A stretch of 64,000 bases of DNA from positions 1 to 64,000 of the forward strand of contig CANSPM010000003.1 in the NCBI GenBank assembly GCA_947648875.1, read 5' to 3'. The DNA is from an uncultured Lachnospiraceae bacterium (GTDB lineage: Bacteria; Bacillota; Clostridia; Lachnospirales; Lachnospiraceae). The notes under the pieces are model-generated. The model saw nothing but the letters and a program-made list of their open reading frames with translations. It was not told the origin of the DNA and did no database searches. Shown piece after piece: positions 19,633 through 28,545 of the stretch (its first letter is position 1; every line of letters begins with the position of its first letter). Made by a program: the position numbers and the translations under genes.

Positions 19633-20010
19633 ATGGACATTTCTGCTGTAAAAGATTACGAACTGGAGTGCTATATCACGGAGATTATGCTGGATATAGG
19701 TGTTCCTGCGCATCTGAAAGGATATCATTATCTGCGTGATGCCATCCTGCTATCTGGCAGGGATATGGAGGTGGTAAGCAGTGTTACCAAATTGCTGTAT
19801 CCTACCATCGCCAAACATTTTAAGACCACAGATCAGAAAGTCGAGCGGGCGATACGCAATGCCATCGAAGTGTCTTGGACGAGGGGAAACGTCGAGACCT
19901 TTGAAAAACTGTTTGGATATTCCGCGCAACAGGGCAAAAGCCGTCCCACTAACAGCGAGTACATAGCCAGAATTGCAGATAAGATGCGGCTGGACATGAA
20001 AGCGAGATAA
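19633..20010 (+). CDS. Stand-alone Spo0A C-terminal DNA-binding domain protein (no receiver domain)
   Basis: ITEIMLDIGVPAHLKGYHYLRDAILL, TKLLYPTIAKHFKTTDQKVERAIRNAIEVSWTRGN, SRPTNSEYIARIADKMRL closely resemble Spo0A_C. Confidence 0.93.
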   Translation: MDISAVKDYELECYITEIMLDIGVPAHLKGYHYLRDAILLSGRDMEVVSSVTKLLYPTIAKHFKTTDQKVERAIRNAIEVSWTRGNVETFEKLFGYSAQQGKSRPTNSEYIARIADKMRLDMKAR

Positions 20011-20068
20011 GTGGCCTGAACAAGTAATTGAGATAGCTGGTTACCAATGAGCACTGCCCCTTATAGTT

Positions 20069-20098
20069 AAAAAGAGACTTGAGTCAGGTCTCTTTTTT
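20069..20098 (+). terminator. Rho-independent terminator after the Spo0A_C-like gene
   Basis: AAAAAGAGAC / GTCTCTTTTT stem and T-tract. Confidence 0.9.
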
Positions 20099-20250
20099 AG
20101 TGTGTGACAATGGAATCCTGGCCGAGCGCAAATTCTATTGTTGTTCAAAACAGGAAATATGTGGTATACTACTTCCAGAGAACATGCGGAACGCATAACA
20201 GCATGTTCCAGAAAAACGCGGAACGCAAAAAGAAAGGGACTGATGAGCAA

Positions 20251-21264
20251 ATGATTATTCTGTTATGGCTGCTGCTGGCCCTGCTTCCCTGGCTGCTGGG
20301 GGCGGCGGTCCGGACAGTGATATGCCGGGATACATCGGATGTGATTCATATGACGGACGCCTGGATCACCGGCGCACTGTGCTGCATCGGCCTGGCGGAG
20401 GTGCTGCATCTGCTGGGCACTTTTGGACATCTGTCTCTGAGCAGACTGACTGTGCTTTGGTATTGCTGTCTGGCTGTACTGAGTCTGCTCTCTCTGGTTC
20501 TGGTGGTATGGACCTGGCGCAGACACGGGGAGCGTTTTCGGATTTTGCCCCAGGCGGGCGGAAACTTTGTACTGCCTGGTCTTTTCCTGCTGTTGGTGCT
20601 GATACAGGCTGTGTATGTATACTGCGCGTCGGCTATAACTGCTCCCGGGGATATCATGGTGGAGACGCTGCGCAGTTTTCAGGCCACGGATGGTATATAC
20701 CAGGTGAATCCCCTGACGGGACAGACTTATGAGCAGGGTATGTCTGCGCGTTACAGGATTCTGTGTCTGCCCACTCTGTATGCGCTGATTGGGGCGTCCT
20801 TTCCTGTGGACGGAAGGGTGCTGGTGCAGAACCTGATACCGGTGGTGGTGTTGGCAGGGGCCTATATGGCTTATTATCGCCTTGCCAGGCTGCTATTCGA
20901 TGATAACCTGAGAAAAAAATACTTATTGCTGATTCTTGTGGCAATGGTTTTCTGGTGCGGGGAGAGCTTCCCCTGGCTGGACGGCTATGCCGCCCTGCAC
21001 GGCGCATGGCTGGGAACTTCTATCCGAAACCTGATTCTGCTGCCATACGCGCTGTCCTTGGGGATTGAGAGGGATTTGCGCCGCAGCTGGCCGTGTATGT
21101 TCCTGTGCGTGCTGGCGGAGGCCTGTATCTGCTGGACCTTCAATGGACTGGGCATGTGCCTGCTTTTGCTGGCGATGATGGCGGCGCTTAATAAAGTCGG
21201 CGCCTGGGGTTTTTGTCGCCGTCTGTTCTCCCGGATTTTGGGGAGTGAGGAGGAGCGGCCATGA
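20251..21264 (+). CDS. Polytopic membrane protein (GT-C-like, possibly DUF6077)
   Basis: Many TM segments; translationally coupled to the next ORF; ATG 20251 preceded by AGAAAGGGA. Confidence 0.75.
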   Translation: MIILLWLLLALLPWLLGAAVRTVICRDTSDVIHMTDAWITGALCCIGLAEVLHLLGTFGHLSLSRLTVLWYCCLAVLSLLSLVLVVWTWRRHGERFRILPQAGGNFVLPGLFLLLVLIQAVYVYCASAITAPGDIMVETLRSFQATDGIYQVNPLTGQTYEQGMSARYRILCLPTLYALIGASFPVDGRVLVQNLIPVVVLAGAYMAYYRLARLLFDDNLRKKYLLLILVAMVFWCGESFPWLDGYAALHGAWLGTSIRNLILLPYALSLGIERDLRRSWPCMFLCVLAEACICWTFNGLGMCLLLLAMMAALNKVGAWGFCRRLFSRILGSEEERP

Positions 21265-22178
21265 GAGAACTTTTGCAAAGCGCGCTGTATGGTCCGGGCA
21301 GCTATTTCCAGAGCAATCATATGGTGGTGCTGGCCCTGGGGGTTTTGCTATATTTCGCTGTAGCGGGGCGAGGGCTCGGGGCGAGGAAAAAGCGACTGCT
21401 GGCTGTGACGGCCACATGGTTGGCGGCGGTGCTTTTCCCGGGGAGCGCAGTGATCCTGATGCTATACCAGACCAGATTCTACAGCTATCACTGGATCTGG
21501 AGTCTGGTGCCTGTCACCCTGTGCGTCGCCTGGGGCGGTACGGAGCTGCTGTGGGAACTGACCGGGCAGCGACGCCGGGATGGGAGGAGAGCCTGGCGGC
21601 TGGTCGGCGGCCTGGCTGTGCTTCTGGCGCTTTTGTTGCTTACAGGCAATCTGGGGAAGATCCAAAGTGCCGAAAAGGAGCAGGAATCGGCACTACAGGC
21701 GGCAGTATACCTGGACAAACTCCCGGAGAGCAGAGAGATGCTGCTGTGGGCCCCACGCCCTGTTCTGGAGGAGATTCGGAGGCATACCGGCGAGATACGG
21801 TTGCTGTATGGGCGCAACATGTGGGAGCCGGAGGCGGCGGCTTACGCTTACGACAGTTATCCCATGGAGCAGCAGCGTCTGTTTGACTGGATGGAAACCC
21901 TGGAGAAGGGGGATGCTTATGAGATCCCTTTGGGGCTTAAAATCTATCTGGAGGATGTGGCGGCGGTATGGGAGGAAGGTCGGGACCAGGGGGACCAGGT
22001 ACTGGCGGATGCCCATATGCTGCAATTAGCGGCCCGGCAGGGAGCGGCGCTGTGGGTATTCCCTGACCGGGTGACGGAGCGCATCGCTTTGGCCTGCGGG
22101 CGGATGGGACAGGAGTACGGGCTGCGGGCACGGATGTTGGGAGAAACGGAGGGGTATACGATATGGCGATGCGAGTGA
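21261..22178 (+). CDS. Membrane protein, probable partner or continuation of the preceding gene
   Basis: ATGA overlap with the upstream stop; TM segments followed by an extracytoplasmic-type soluble C-terminus. Confidence 0.7.
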   Translation: MRELLQSALYGPGSYFQSNHMVVLALGVLLYFAVAGRGLGARKKRLLAVTATWLAAVLFPGSAVILMLYQTRFYSYHWIWSLVPVTLCVAWGGTELLWELTGQRRRDGRRAWRLVGGLAVLLALLLLTGNLGKIQSAEKEQESALQAAVYLDKLPESREMLLWAPRPVLEEIRRHTGEIRLLYGRNMWEPEAAAYAYDSYPMEQQRLFDWMETLEKGDAYEIPLGLKIYLEDVAAVWEEGRDQGDQVLADAHMLQLAARQGAALWVFPDRVTERIALACGRMGQEYGLRARMLGETEGYTIWRCE

Positions 22179-22199
22179 TGCCCGGATGAGGGGGACAGA

Positions 22200-22958
22200 G
22201 TGAACGAGACAGTCAGTATCATTGTGCCGGTGTACAACGCCGAAAAATATATTGTGGAGACCATGGAACATGTGGTGGCCCAGACCTATGAAGACTGGGA
22301 AATGCTGCTGGTGGTGGACGGCTGCGGTGACGATTCCGCACAGGTGATTCGGGAGTATCAAAAGTCCAGGGGAGAGGGACGGCTGCGGGTTTTGGTCAAT
22401 GAGGAAAACAAGGGGGCGGCCCGGTCCAGAAACAGAGGGCTTCTGGAGGCCGGAGGCCGGTATATCGCCTATGTGGACGCAGATGATTTGTGGAGGCCGG
22501 AGAAGCTGGATAGGCAGCTGCAATATATGAGAGAGAAGCAGGCGGCATTTGTGTTTACGGGATATGAGTTCGCGGACGAGGAGGGGGTGGGCACCGGCAA
22601 AGTGGTACATGTACCGTCTCGGCTGACCTACAGAGAAGCGCTTAAGAACACCACTATCTTTACCTCCACAGTGATGTTTGACACCCAAAGGATTCCCAGA
22701 GAAATGCTGGAGATGCCGGAAATCAAGAGCGAGGATACCGCGCTGTGGTGGAAAGTTCTCAGGCAGGGTCATACGGCCTGGGGACTGGATCAGAATCTGG
22801 TGCTGTACCGCAGACCCCGGCAATCGCTTTCGTCCAACAAGCTGGAGGCTGTCCGCAGGATTTGGAATCTGTACCGGAAGGCGGAGGGGCTGTCGGTTCT
22901 TTACAGTTTGTACAACTTTTGTTTCTGGGCCTGGCGGGCGGTGATGCGCAGAATCTAA
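22200..22958 (+). CDS. GT2 family glycosyltransferase
   Basis: VSIIVPVYNAEKYIVETMEHVVAQTYEDWEMLLVVDG, YIAYVDADDLW. Confidence 0.93.
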   Translation: MNETVSIIVPVYNAEKYIVETMEHVVAQTYEDWEMLLVVDGCGDDSAQVIREYQKSRGEGRLRVLVNEENKGAARSRNRGLLEAGGRYIAYVDADDLWRPEKLDRQLQYMREKQAAFVFTGYEFADEEGVGTGKVVHVPSRLTYREALKNTTIFTSTVMFDTQRIPREMLEMPEIKSEDTALWWKVLRQGHTAWGLDQNLVLYRRPRQSLSSNKLEAVRRIWNLYRKAEGLSVLYSLYNFCFWAWRAVMRRI

Positions 22959-23082
22959 GCGGATCGGAGCCAAGGACAGGAACGGATTCTTCTGTGGACG
23001 GGCTATGGGAAGTATGCTATAATCTATTTTTAATAATTGTTCTGCCGATGTGGCGGACATGTTACACGAAAGTAAGAAGGAT

Positions 23083-24498
23083 ATGGGAATGCGGAAACTG
23101 GAAACCTCTAAAAGAATCATATTGCTGGCCTTGTCCGGGGTCTGTCTGGCGCTGGAGTCGCTGGTCTTTGTCTATTATTGGAAGACCAATTTCAGCCCCA
23201 GCATAACCGCCAGTACCGGCGTGCGCTATTATTGGCGCGCGGACGCTCTACAGATTGCGTTTTATGTGGGCATGCTGTTTTTCTTTTCACATATGTATGG
23301 AGGTATGCGGATCGGTTACCTGAAAAACGGGGAAGTGATCTTCTCTCAGGTCTTTGCCAGTCTGGCGGCGGAGGTGCTGCTGTACGCCCAGCTGTCCATT
23401 ATGGCCAAACAACTTTTTGTACCGCATTGCTTTGTCTACATGATGATTCTGCAGATAATCATCATTGCGGTGTGGAATAACATCGCATATTGGATCTATA
23501 AAACGGTATTCCCGCCCAGAAAGATGCTGCTGGTCCACGGAGACAGGCCCATTGAGAGTATAGTGGGCAAGTTTCAAAGTCGTAAGGATAAATATGACAT
23601 TGTAAGATATATCCATGTGTCGGAGGGAATGGAGAAAGTCTGCCGGGAGATCATGGAAGGGTATGAGCGCAGAGACTTCCACGCCGTAGTAATCTGGGAT
23701 ATTCCCACCCAGGAGCGGAACGCCCTGATGAAATACTGCTATGCCAGATCTATCCGCGTCTACATGATGCCCAAGATCACGGATGTCATCATACGGGGTA
23801 CGGAGGAGCTACATCTCTTTGACACGCCCATTCTGCTGACCAGAGAATACAGCCTGACCGTGGAACAGCGCTTTGCCAAGCGTCTGATTGACCTGGTGTT
23901 TGCCGTGCTGCTGTTCCTCATCACTTCGCCCATCATGTTGATCACTGCCGTGGCTGTCAAGATTTATGACGGAGGTCCGGTGTTGTATAAGCAGGTGCGC
24001 TGTACTTTGGATCAGCGTCAGTTCCATATTCTTAAGTTCCGCAGCATGAGGGTGGATGCGGAGAAGGACGGCGTGGCCAGGCTGGCACAGAAAAACGACG
24101 GTCGTATCACACCTGTGGGCAAGTTTATCCGGAAGGTAAGAATCGACGAGCTGCCCCAGCTGATCAATATCATCAGGGGGGACATGTCTTTCATCGGCCC
24201 CAGGCCGGAGAGACCGGAGATTATTGCCCAGTATATGGAGATGATGCCGGAGTTTGCCTATCGCATGAAGGTGAAGGCCGGTCTGGCCGGATATGCTCAG
24301 GTCTATGGAAAGTACAATACCACGCCCTATGACAAGCTGAAACTGGATCTGACTTACATCGAAAATTATTCCACATGGCTTGATCTCCAGCTTATGCTGC
24401 TGACTTTGAAGGTGTTGTTCTGGCCGGACAGCACGGAGGGCGTGGAGAGCGAGCAGATCACGGCGCTGAGGGAGTCCATGAGAAATGAGGAAAAGTAG
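23083..24498 (+). CDS. Polyprenyl-phosphate sugar-1-phosphate transferase (WcaJ/WbaP-like initiator)
   Basis: N-terminal TM and CoA-binding-like region; KRLIDLVFAVLLFLITSP, LKFRSMRVDAE, RIDELPQLINIIRGDMSFIGPRPERPE. Confidence 0.95.
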   Translation: MGMRKLETSKRIILLALSGVCLALESLVFVYYWKTNFSPSITASTGVRYYWRADALQIAFYVGMLFFFSHMYGGMRIGYLKNGEVIFSQVFASLAAEVLLYAQLSIMAKQLFVPHCFVYMMILQIIIIAVWNNIAYWIYKTVFPPRKMLLVHGDRPIESIVGKFQSRKDKYDIVRYIHVSEGMEKVCREIMEGYERRDFHAVVIWDIPTQERNALMKYCYARSIRVYMMPKITDVIIRGTEELHLFDTPILLTREYSLTVEQRFAKRLIDLVFAVLLFLITSPIMLITAVAVKIYDGGPVLYKQVRCTLDQRQFHILKFRSMRVDAEKDGVARLAQKNDGRITPVGKFIRKVRIDELPQLINIIRGDMSFIGPRPERPEIIAQYMEMMPEFAYRMKVKAGLAGYAQVYGKYNTTPYDKLKLDLTYIENYSTWLDLQLMLLTLKVLFWPDSTEGVESEQITALRESMRNEEK

Positions 24499-24509
24499 GG
24501 AGGCGGCGT

Positions 24510-25592
24510 ATGTGGCATTGTGACTATGGAAAAGAACCTTTTGATTTGAGGCTCTTTTGTCTGCTCTGCGCTCGAAGAACAGGGTTGGTTCTGGCGGGAG
24601 CTCTGGCCGGTCTGGTTCTGGTAGGCGGTATTTACTATGTGAAAAACGTTACTTTGGGCGGGGTGATTCCCTATACCATGGACAGCAAATATTACCTGGA
24701 GTATGCCGTTGATCCCAGTGACCAGCAGACTTACTCCTATTTTGCTTCCTACACCTGGAACGATCTCTTAAAGAGTGAGGCCATGGTGGACAAAATGCTG
24801 GAGGAACTGACAATTCCCATGACTGCGGAGGAACTGACGGCCAGCTTTGAGCCGGAATTGATCTCCGACCTGCGGATCTGTTATATCCGTACCACCAATG
24901 AGGACCCGGATAAGGCGCGGGAAATCGACAGAGTGGCGGGCCGGGCCATAGCTGCCATAGGAGAAAAGCAGATAGAACTCAGGGAAGTAAGTCTGCTGGA
25001 CAGAGGAGAACCCACGTTGGCCACGCCGGATCTGCGGACGCTGCGGGCCTGCGTGCTGGGAGCCGCGACGGGCATTTTTGCGGCGCTGCTTGGGTTGGGG
25101 TTCCACGAGATACTGGAGGAGAGGATACAGGTTCCGGGGACGCTGGCCCGCCGCTATGGGGTGCCTGTGGCCGGTTATGTGAGTCGTGAGGGAAAGCCCT
25201 CCGGGGAATTGGCGGCGCAGCTTGCCTGTCTGCTTTGGGATAAAAAGCAGGTCGGCGTCACGGCGGTAAACGGAGAAACGGATCTGGGAAGCCTGACAAA
25301 GGTTTTGGAGAAACTGGACGAGAGGGAAAGCGCTTCTTTGGGGAAAACCGGGGCGCGGGGGTACATGGAGTTTCCCTGCCTGTTCCAGGCTCCGGAGACC
25401 GTTGAGGCACTGAGGGGGCAGGAAGGCATTTTGCTGGCGGTTCAGGCTGGGGTTGACAGAGGGAAAGCCATAGAGGAAATCCTGCGTCAGCTGGACCAGC
25501 TGGGGATCTCTGTGGATGCCATGATTTTGACTGCGGCGGATGAAAGGCTGATCCGGCAATATCTATGGGGGCGGAAGAGGCGGCCGCAATGA
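24510..25592 (+). CDS. Wzz-like chain-length determinant with a degenerate BY-kinase-like C-terminal domain
   Basis: Two TM segments flanking an extracytoplasmic region; C-terminal VTAVNGETDLGSLTKVLEKL resembles a CpsD fold without a P-loop. Confidence 0.6.
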   Translation: MWHCDYGKEPFDLRLFCLLCARRTGLVLAGALAGLVLVGGIYYVKNVTLGGVIPYTMDSKYYLEYAVDPSDQQTYSYFASYTWNDLLKSEAMVDKMLEELTIPMTAEELTASFEPELISDLRICYIRTTNEDPDKAREIDRVAGRAIAAIGEKQIELREVSLLDRGEPTLATPDLRTLRACVLGAATGIFAALLGLGFHEILEERIQVPGTLARRYGVPVAGYVSREGKPSGELAAQLACLLWDKKQVGVTAVNGETDLGSLTKVLEKLDERESASLGKTGARGYMEFPCLFQAPETVEALRGQEGILLAVQAGVDRGKAIEEILRQLDQLGISVDAMILTAADERLIRQYLWGRKRRPQ

Positions 25593-25624
25593 CGCGGGCT
25601 TCGGACTTGCGGGAAAGAGGAAGT

Positions 25625-26404
25625 ATGACACTGCAATTATTGGTAGCGGCGGTAAACGGGACTCCCCGGGAACTGGCGGAGGAGATGAGGATTGACAGCG
25701 ACGCCATAATCGTCAGCCAGGGGGAGCGGTATGCCTATGAAACACTGCGCTGGAAAGGCCACGATATAAGATGCTTCCACATGGCGGAGCGGGGGGTGGG
25801 TCTTAGCCGTAACCACAGTCTGTTGCGCGCCAGCGCGGATATCAGTCTGTTCGCGGATGAAGACATCATCTATGAGCCGGACTATGAACAGAAGGTGCTG
25901 GAGGCTTTTGAGGAGCATCCCCGGGCGGATTTACTCTTTTTTAATGTGCGGGCCATGCCCGGGCGGGAGACTTACCATAATGAGAATAGCGGCAGGGTGC
26001 GCTGGTACAACTGCGGACGGTATCCCACCTACAGCCTGGCGGTGCGCACCCGGCGTGTGCATCAGAAAAATGTCACCTTTTCTCTGCTCTTTGGGGGTGG
26101 CGCCAGGTACAGCAACGGAGAGGACAGCCTGTTTATCCGGGACTGTCTGCGCGCCGGGCTTAAGGCATATAAGGTGCCGGTGTCCATTGGCCATGAGCGG
26201 GAGCGGGAATCCACGTGGTTTACGGGCTATAACGAGAAGTTCTTTTATGACAGAGGGGTGTTGTACCGCTACCTGTACGGGCTGTTGGCCCGTGCCATGG
26301 CAATGCGGTTTCTGCTGGCCCACAGGGAGAAAATATGTGGGGAGATTTCCTTGGGGAAGGCCTGGGAGATTATGTGCCGGGGGATCAGAGAGGGAAAGGT
26401 ATGA
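25625..26404 (+). CDS. GT-A (GT2-like) glycosyltransferase
   Basis: GVGLSRNHSLLRASADISLFADEDIIY motif; RBS upstream of ATG 25625. Confidence 0.75.
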   Translation: MTLQLLVAAVNGTPRELAEEMRIDSDAIIVSQGERYAYETLRWKGHDIRCFHMAERGVGLSRNHSLLRASADISLFADEDIIYEPDYEQKVLEAFEEHPRADLLFFNVRAMPGRETYHNENSGRVRWYNCGRYPTYSLAVRTRRVHQKNVTFSLLFGGGARYSNGEDSLFIRDCLRAGLKAYKVPVSIGHERERESTWFTGYNEKFFYDRGVLYRYLYGLLARAMAMRFLLAHREKICGEISLGKAWEIMCRGIREGKV

Positions 26405-27336
26405 GAACACCGATGTTCAGCATTTTGACGGTATCCCTGAATCCCGGCGGCAAGCTGGTGGATACCGTGAGAAGCGTGGTTAATCAAAGCTACGGAGATT
26501 ATGAAGTGGTAGTCAAGGACGGGGGGTCCCGGGACGGGTCTCTGGAGGCGCTGCAAACCTGGCTGGAAGAGCAGGACTGCCGGGACCGTGTGCGGATTGT
26601 AAAGCAGCCGGATACCGGTATCTATGAGGGTATGAACCAGGCGGTCCGGGCGGCCAGAGGGGAGTATCTGTATTTCCTGAACTGCGGGGATACCTTTGCC
26701 TCGGACCGGGCGCTGGCCCGGGCGGCGGAGGAAATCGGCAGGTGCGTGGGTCATGGAGCAGACAGTGAGACAAGCGGGGACCCGGCAGAGAAGGCGGCCC
26801 ATGAAGCGGATCACGGGACAAGCGGGGACCCGGCAGAGAAGGCAGGGCATAAACCGGACCATGGCCCTAAAATTTTCTATGGAGACATCTATGATGCCCT
26901 GCGGGGGCAGGTGGTGGCTTCCAACCCCTATATGGACGCTTTCGCCTGCTATCGCAATGTTCCCTGCCATCAGGCCTGTATGTATCACCACAGCCTGTTC
27001 GCGGAGCGGGGCTATGAGCCCGTTTACCGGGTGCGGGCGGACTACGAACATTTCCTGTGGTGCTATTTTTGCGGAAATGCCCGGCCCAGGTACATTCCGG
27101 TGACGCTGGCCTCCTATGAGGGGGGCGGGTTTTCGGAGACTCGGGAAAACAGGAAGCGCTCTGCCCGGGAGCACAGAGAGATCACGGCGCTTTACATGAG
27201 CAGGGGACAGCGGCTGGGATACAGGCTGCTCCTTATGGCAACTCTGGCCCCTCTGCGGACAAAGATGGCGGAGAGCCCGGTTTGGTCCGGATTCTATAAT
27301 AAATGCAAAAAAATGTTATACAGGCGGGAGTATTGA
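26401..27336 (+). CDS. GT2 family glycosyltransferase with an internal 16-aa tandem repeat insertion
   Basis: FSILTVSLNPGGKLVDTVRSVVNQSYGDYEVVVKDGGSRDGS; DTGIYEGMNQAVRAARGEYLYFLNCGD. Confidence 0.9.
   Translation: MRTPMFSILTVSLNPGGKLVDTVRSVVNQSYGDYEVVVKDGGSRDGSLEALQTWLEEQDCRDRVRIVKQPDTGIYEGMNQAVRAARGEYLYFLNCGDTFASDRALARAAEEIGRCVGHGADSETSGDPAEKAAHEADHGTSGDPAEKAGHKPDHGPKIFYGDIYDALRGQVVASNPYMDAFACYRNVPCHQACMYHHSLFAERGYEPVYRVRADYEHFLWCYFCGNARPRYIPVTLASYEGGGFSETRENRKRSAREHREITALYMSRGQRLGYRLLLMATLAPLRTKMAESPVWSGFYNKCKKMLYRREY
26770..26865 (+). repeat. Intragenic tandem repeat, about two 48-bp units
   Basis: ACAAGCGGGGACCCGGCAGAGAAGGC at 26770 and 26818; encodes TSGDPAEKAAHEADHG/TSGDPAEKAGHKPDHG. 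Confidence 0.9.
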
Positions 27337-27337
27337 A

Positions 27338-28492
27338 ATGGTTTTGTTTGTGGGCGTAACGGTCCTGGTGTTGCTGATGGCGTATTTCTGCAACACGGAG
27401 GAGAGCGTGCAACTGCATAGGGGCAGTTCCCGGCCCCCGGCGCTGCCGGAGGCCGGGGGCAGACATTCTGGCCGGGGCTGCATAAATCGTCAGCAGGCCC
27501 TGAACCTGTGGATCTGCGGCGGGATCTATGTGATTCTGTCTGCTCTGTCCGTCTGCCGGATTGCCAGCGGCAACGACTACTGGGTCTATACCAGTATGTT
27601 TAGTCTGATCGCCCAGGGAAGGCATGTGTCGTCGGAGTTTGGCTTTAACGCCCTAGTGCGTTTCATGCAGTACTTTTTCGGCACGGAAGGATACAGCTAC
27701 CTGCCCATATTCGGGTTATTTTCCCTGCTGACGGTGTACTTTTTTCTCAGAGCCATATATGAGCAGGGGGACTGGTTTATGGGGTCCTTGTTCCTGTTTC
27801 TGATGAACGGGTATTATTTTTCCAGTTTTAATTCCGTGCGTTACTATCTGGTGTTAGCCATCGCGCTGTACAGCGTCAAATATGTGTTTCGGGGGGAATA
27901 TCTGAAATTTAGTCTGTGGATTCTGGCGGCGGCCACTTTTCACAAGTCGGTGCTGGTGGTGATTCCGCTGTATCTGGGCGCCCACTGGCTGGCCGGAATA
28001 CGGCTTAAACGGTGGCACTATGTCCTGGGAGGGCTGCTGGTTCTGAGCCTGGTGTTTGGCAGAGACCTCTACCGTTTTGTGATTTTTAAAATATATCCTT
28101 ACTATGAAAATTCCATGTTTGACACGGTGGAGTACTCTCTGACCAATATCGGCAAATGTGTGGGAACTGTGGTTTTATCCCTGTTCTGCTATGGGAGAGT
28201 CGTTAGGGGGAACCGGCATAACAGGTTTTACTTTTTCCTGAATCTGGGAGGGCTGGCATTATATACCTGCGGAGCGTTTATTCCGGAAGTCTCCAGAGTG
28301 GCATACTATTTGGTGTTACCTCAGATTTTTCTGATTCCGCATCTGCTTAGGGGGATTGGAAACAAAATTCTCAGACGGCTGCTCACGGCGGGAACGGTTT
28401 TGACATTTACTGTCTATTTTGCCCTGTTTTTGCGATCGGCTTATGATGTGAATGTCCGGTTGCTGCCTTATCTGAACTGGATATTTAACTGA
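27338..28492 (+). CDS. EpsG-family polysaccharide polymerase (Wzy-like)
   Basis: 384 aa, about 10 TM helices; SGNDYWVYTSMF and FFSSFNSVRYYLVLAIALYSVKYVFRGEYLKF are EpsG-like. Confidence 0.85.
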   Translation: MVLFVGVTVLVLLMAYFCNTEESVQLHRGSSRPPALPEAGGRHSGRGCINRQQALNLWICGGIYVILSALSVCRIASGNDYWVYTSMFSLIAQGRHVSSEFGFNALVRFMQYFFGTEGYSYLPIFGLFSLLTVYFFLRAIYEQGDWFMGSLFLFLMNGYYFSSFNSVRYYLVLAIALYSVKYVFRGEYLKFSLWILAAATFHKSVLVVIPLYLGAHWLAGIRLKRWHYVLGGLLVLSLVFGRDLYRFVIFKIYPYYENSMFDTVEYSLTNIGKCVGTVVLSLFCYGRVVRGNRHNRFYFFLNLGGLALYTCGAFIPEVSRVAYYLVLPQIFLIPHLLRGIGNKILRRLLTAGTVLTFTVYFALFLRSAYDVNVRLLPYLNWIFN

Positions 28493-28545
28493 CGCGCTGC
28501 CCGCGTTACATCCGGTGAAATTCACGTGCCCGCCGAGGCGGACAG

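Noticed and set aside
20179-20227. LexA-type operator from GAACATGC...GCATGTTC before the 20251 gene
   Set aside because: Arms are 13 nt apart, not the short spacing of a GAACN4GTTC site; at most a small hairpin.
22026-23120. 364-aa minus-strand ORF
   Set aside because: Antisense to a GT2 gene and parts of neighbouring genes; no domain recognised.
26696-27103. 135-aa + strand ORF with repeated RQAGTRQRRR / GQAGTRQRRQ
   Set aside because: Alternate-frame reading of the 48-bp repeat inside the GT2 gene.
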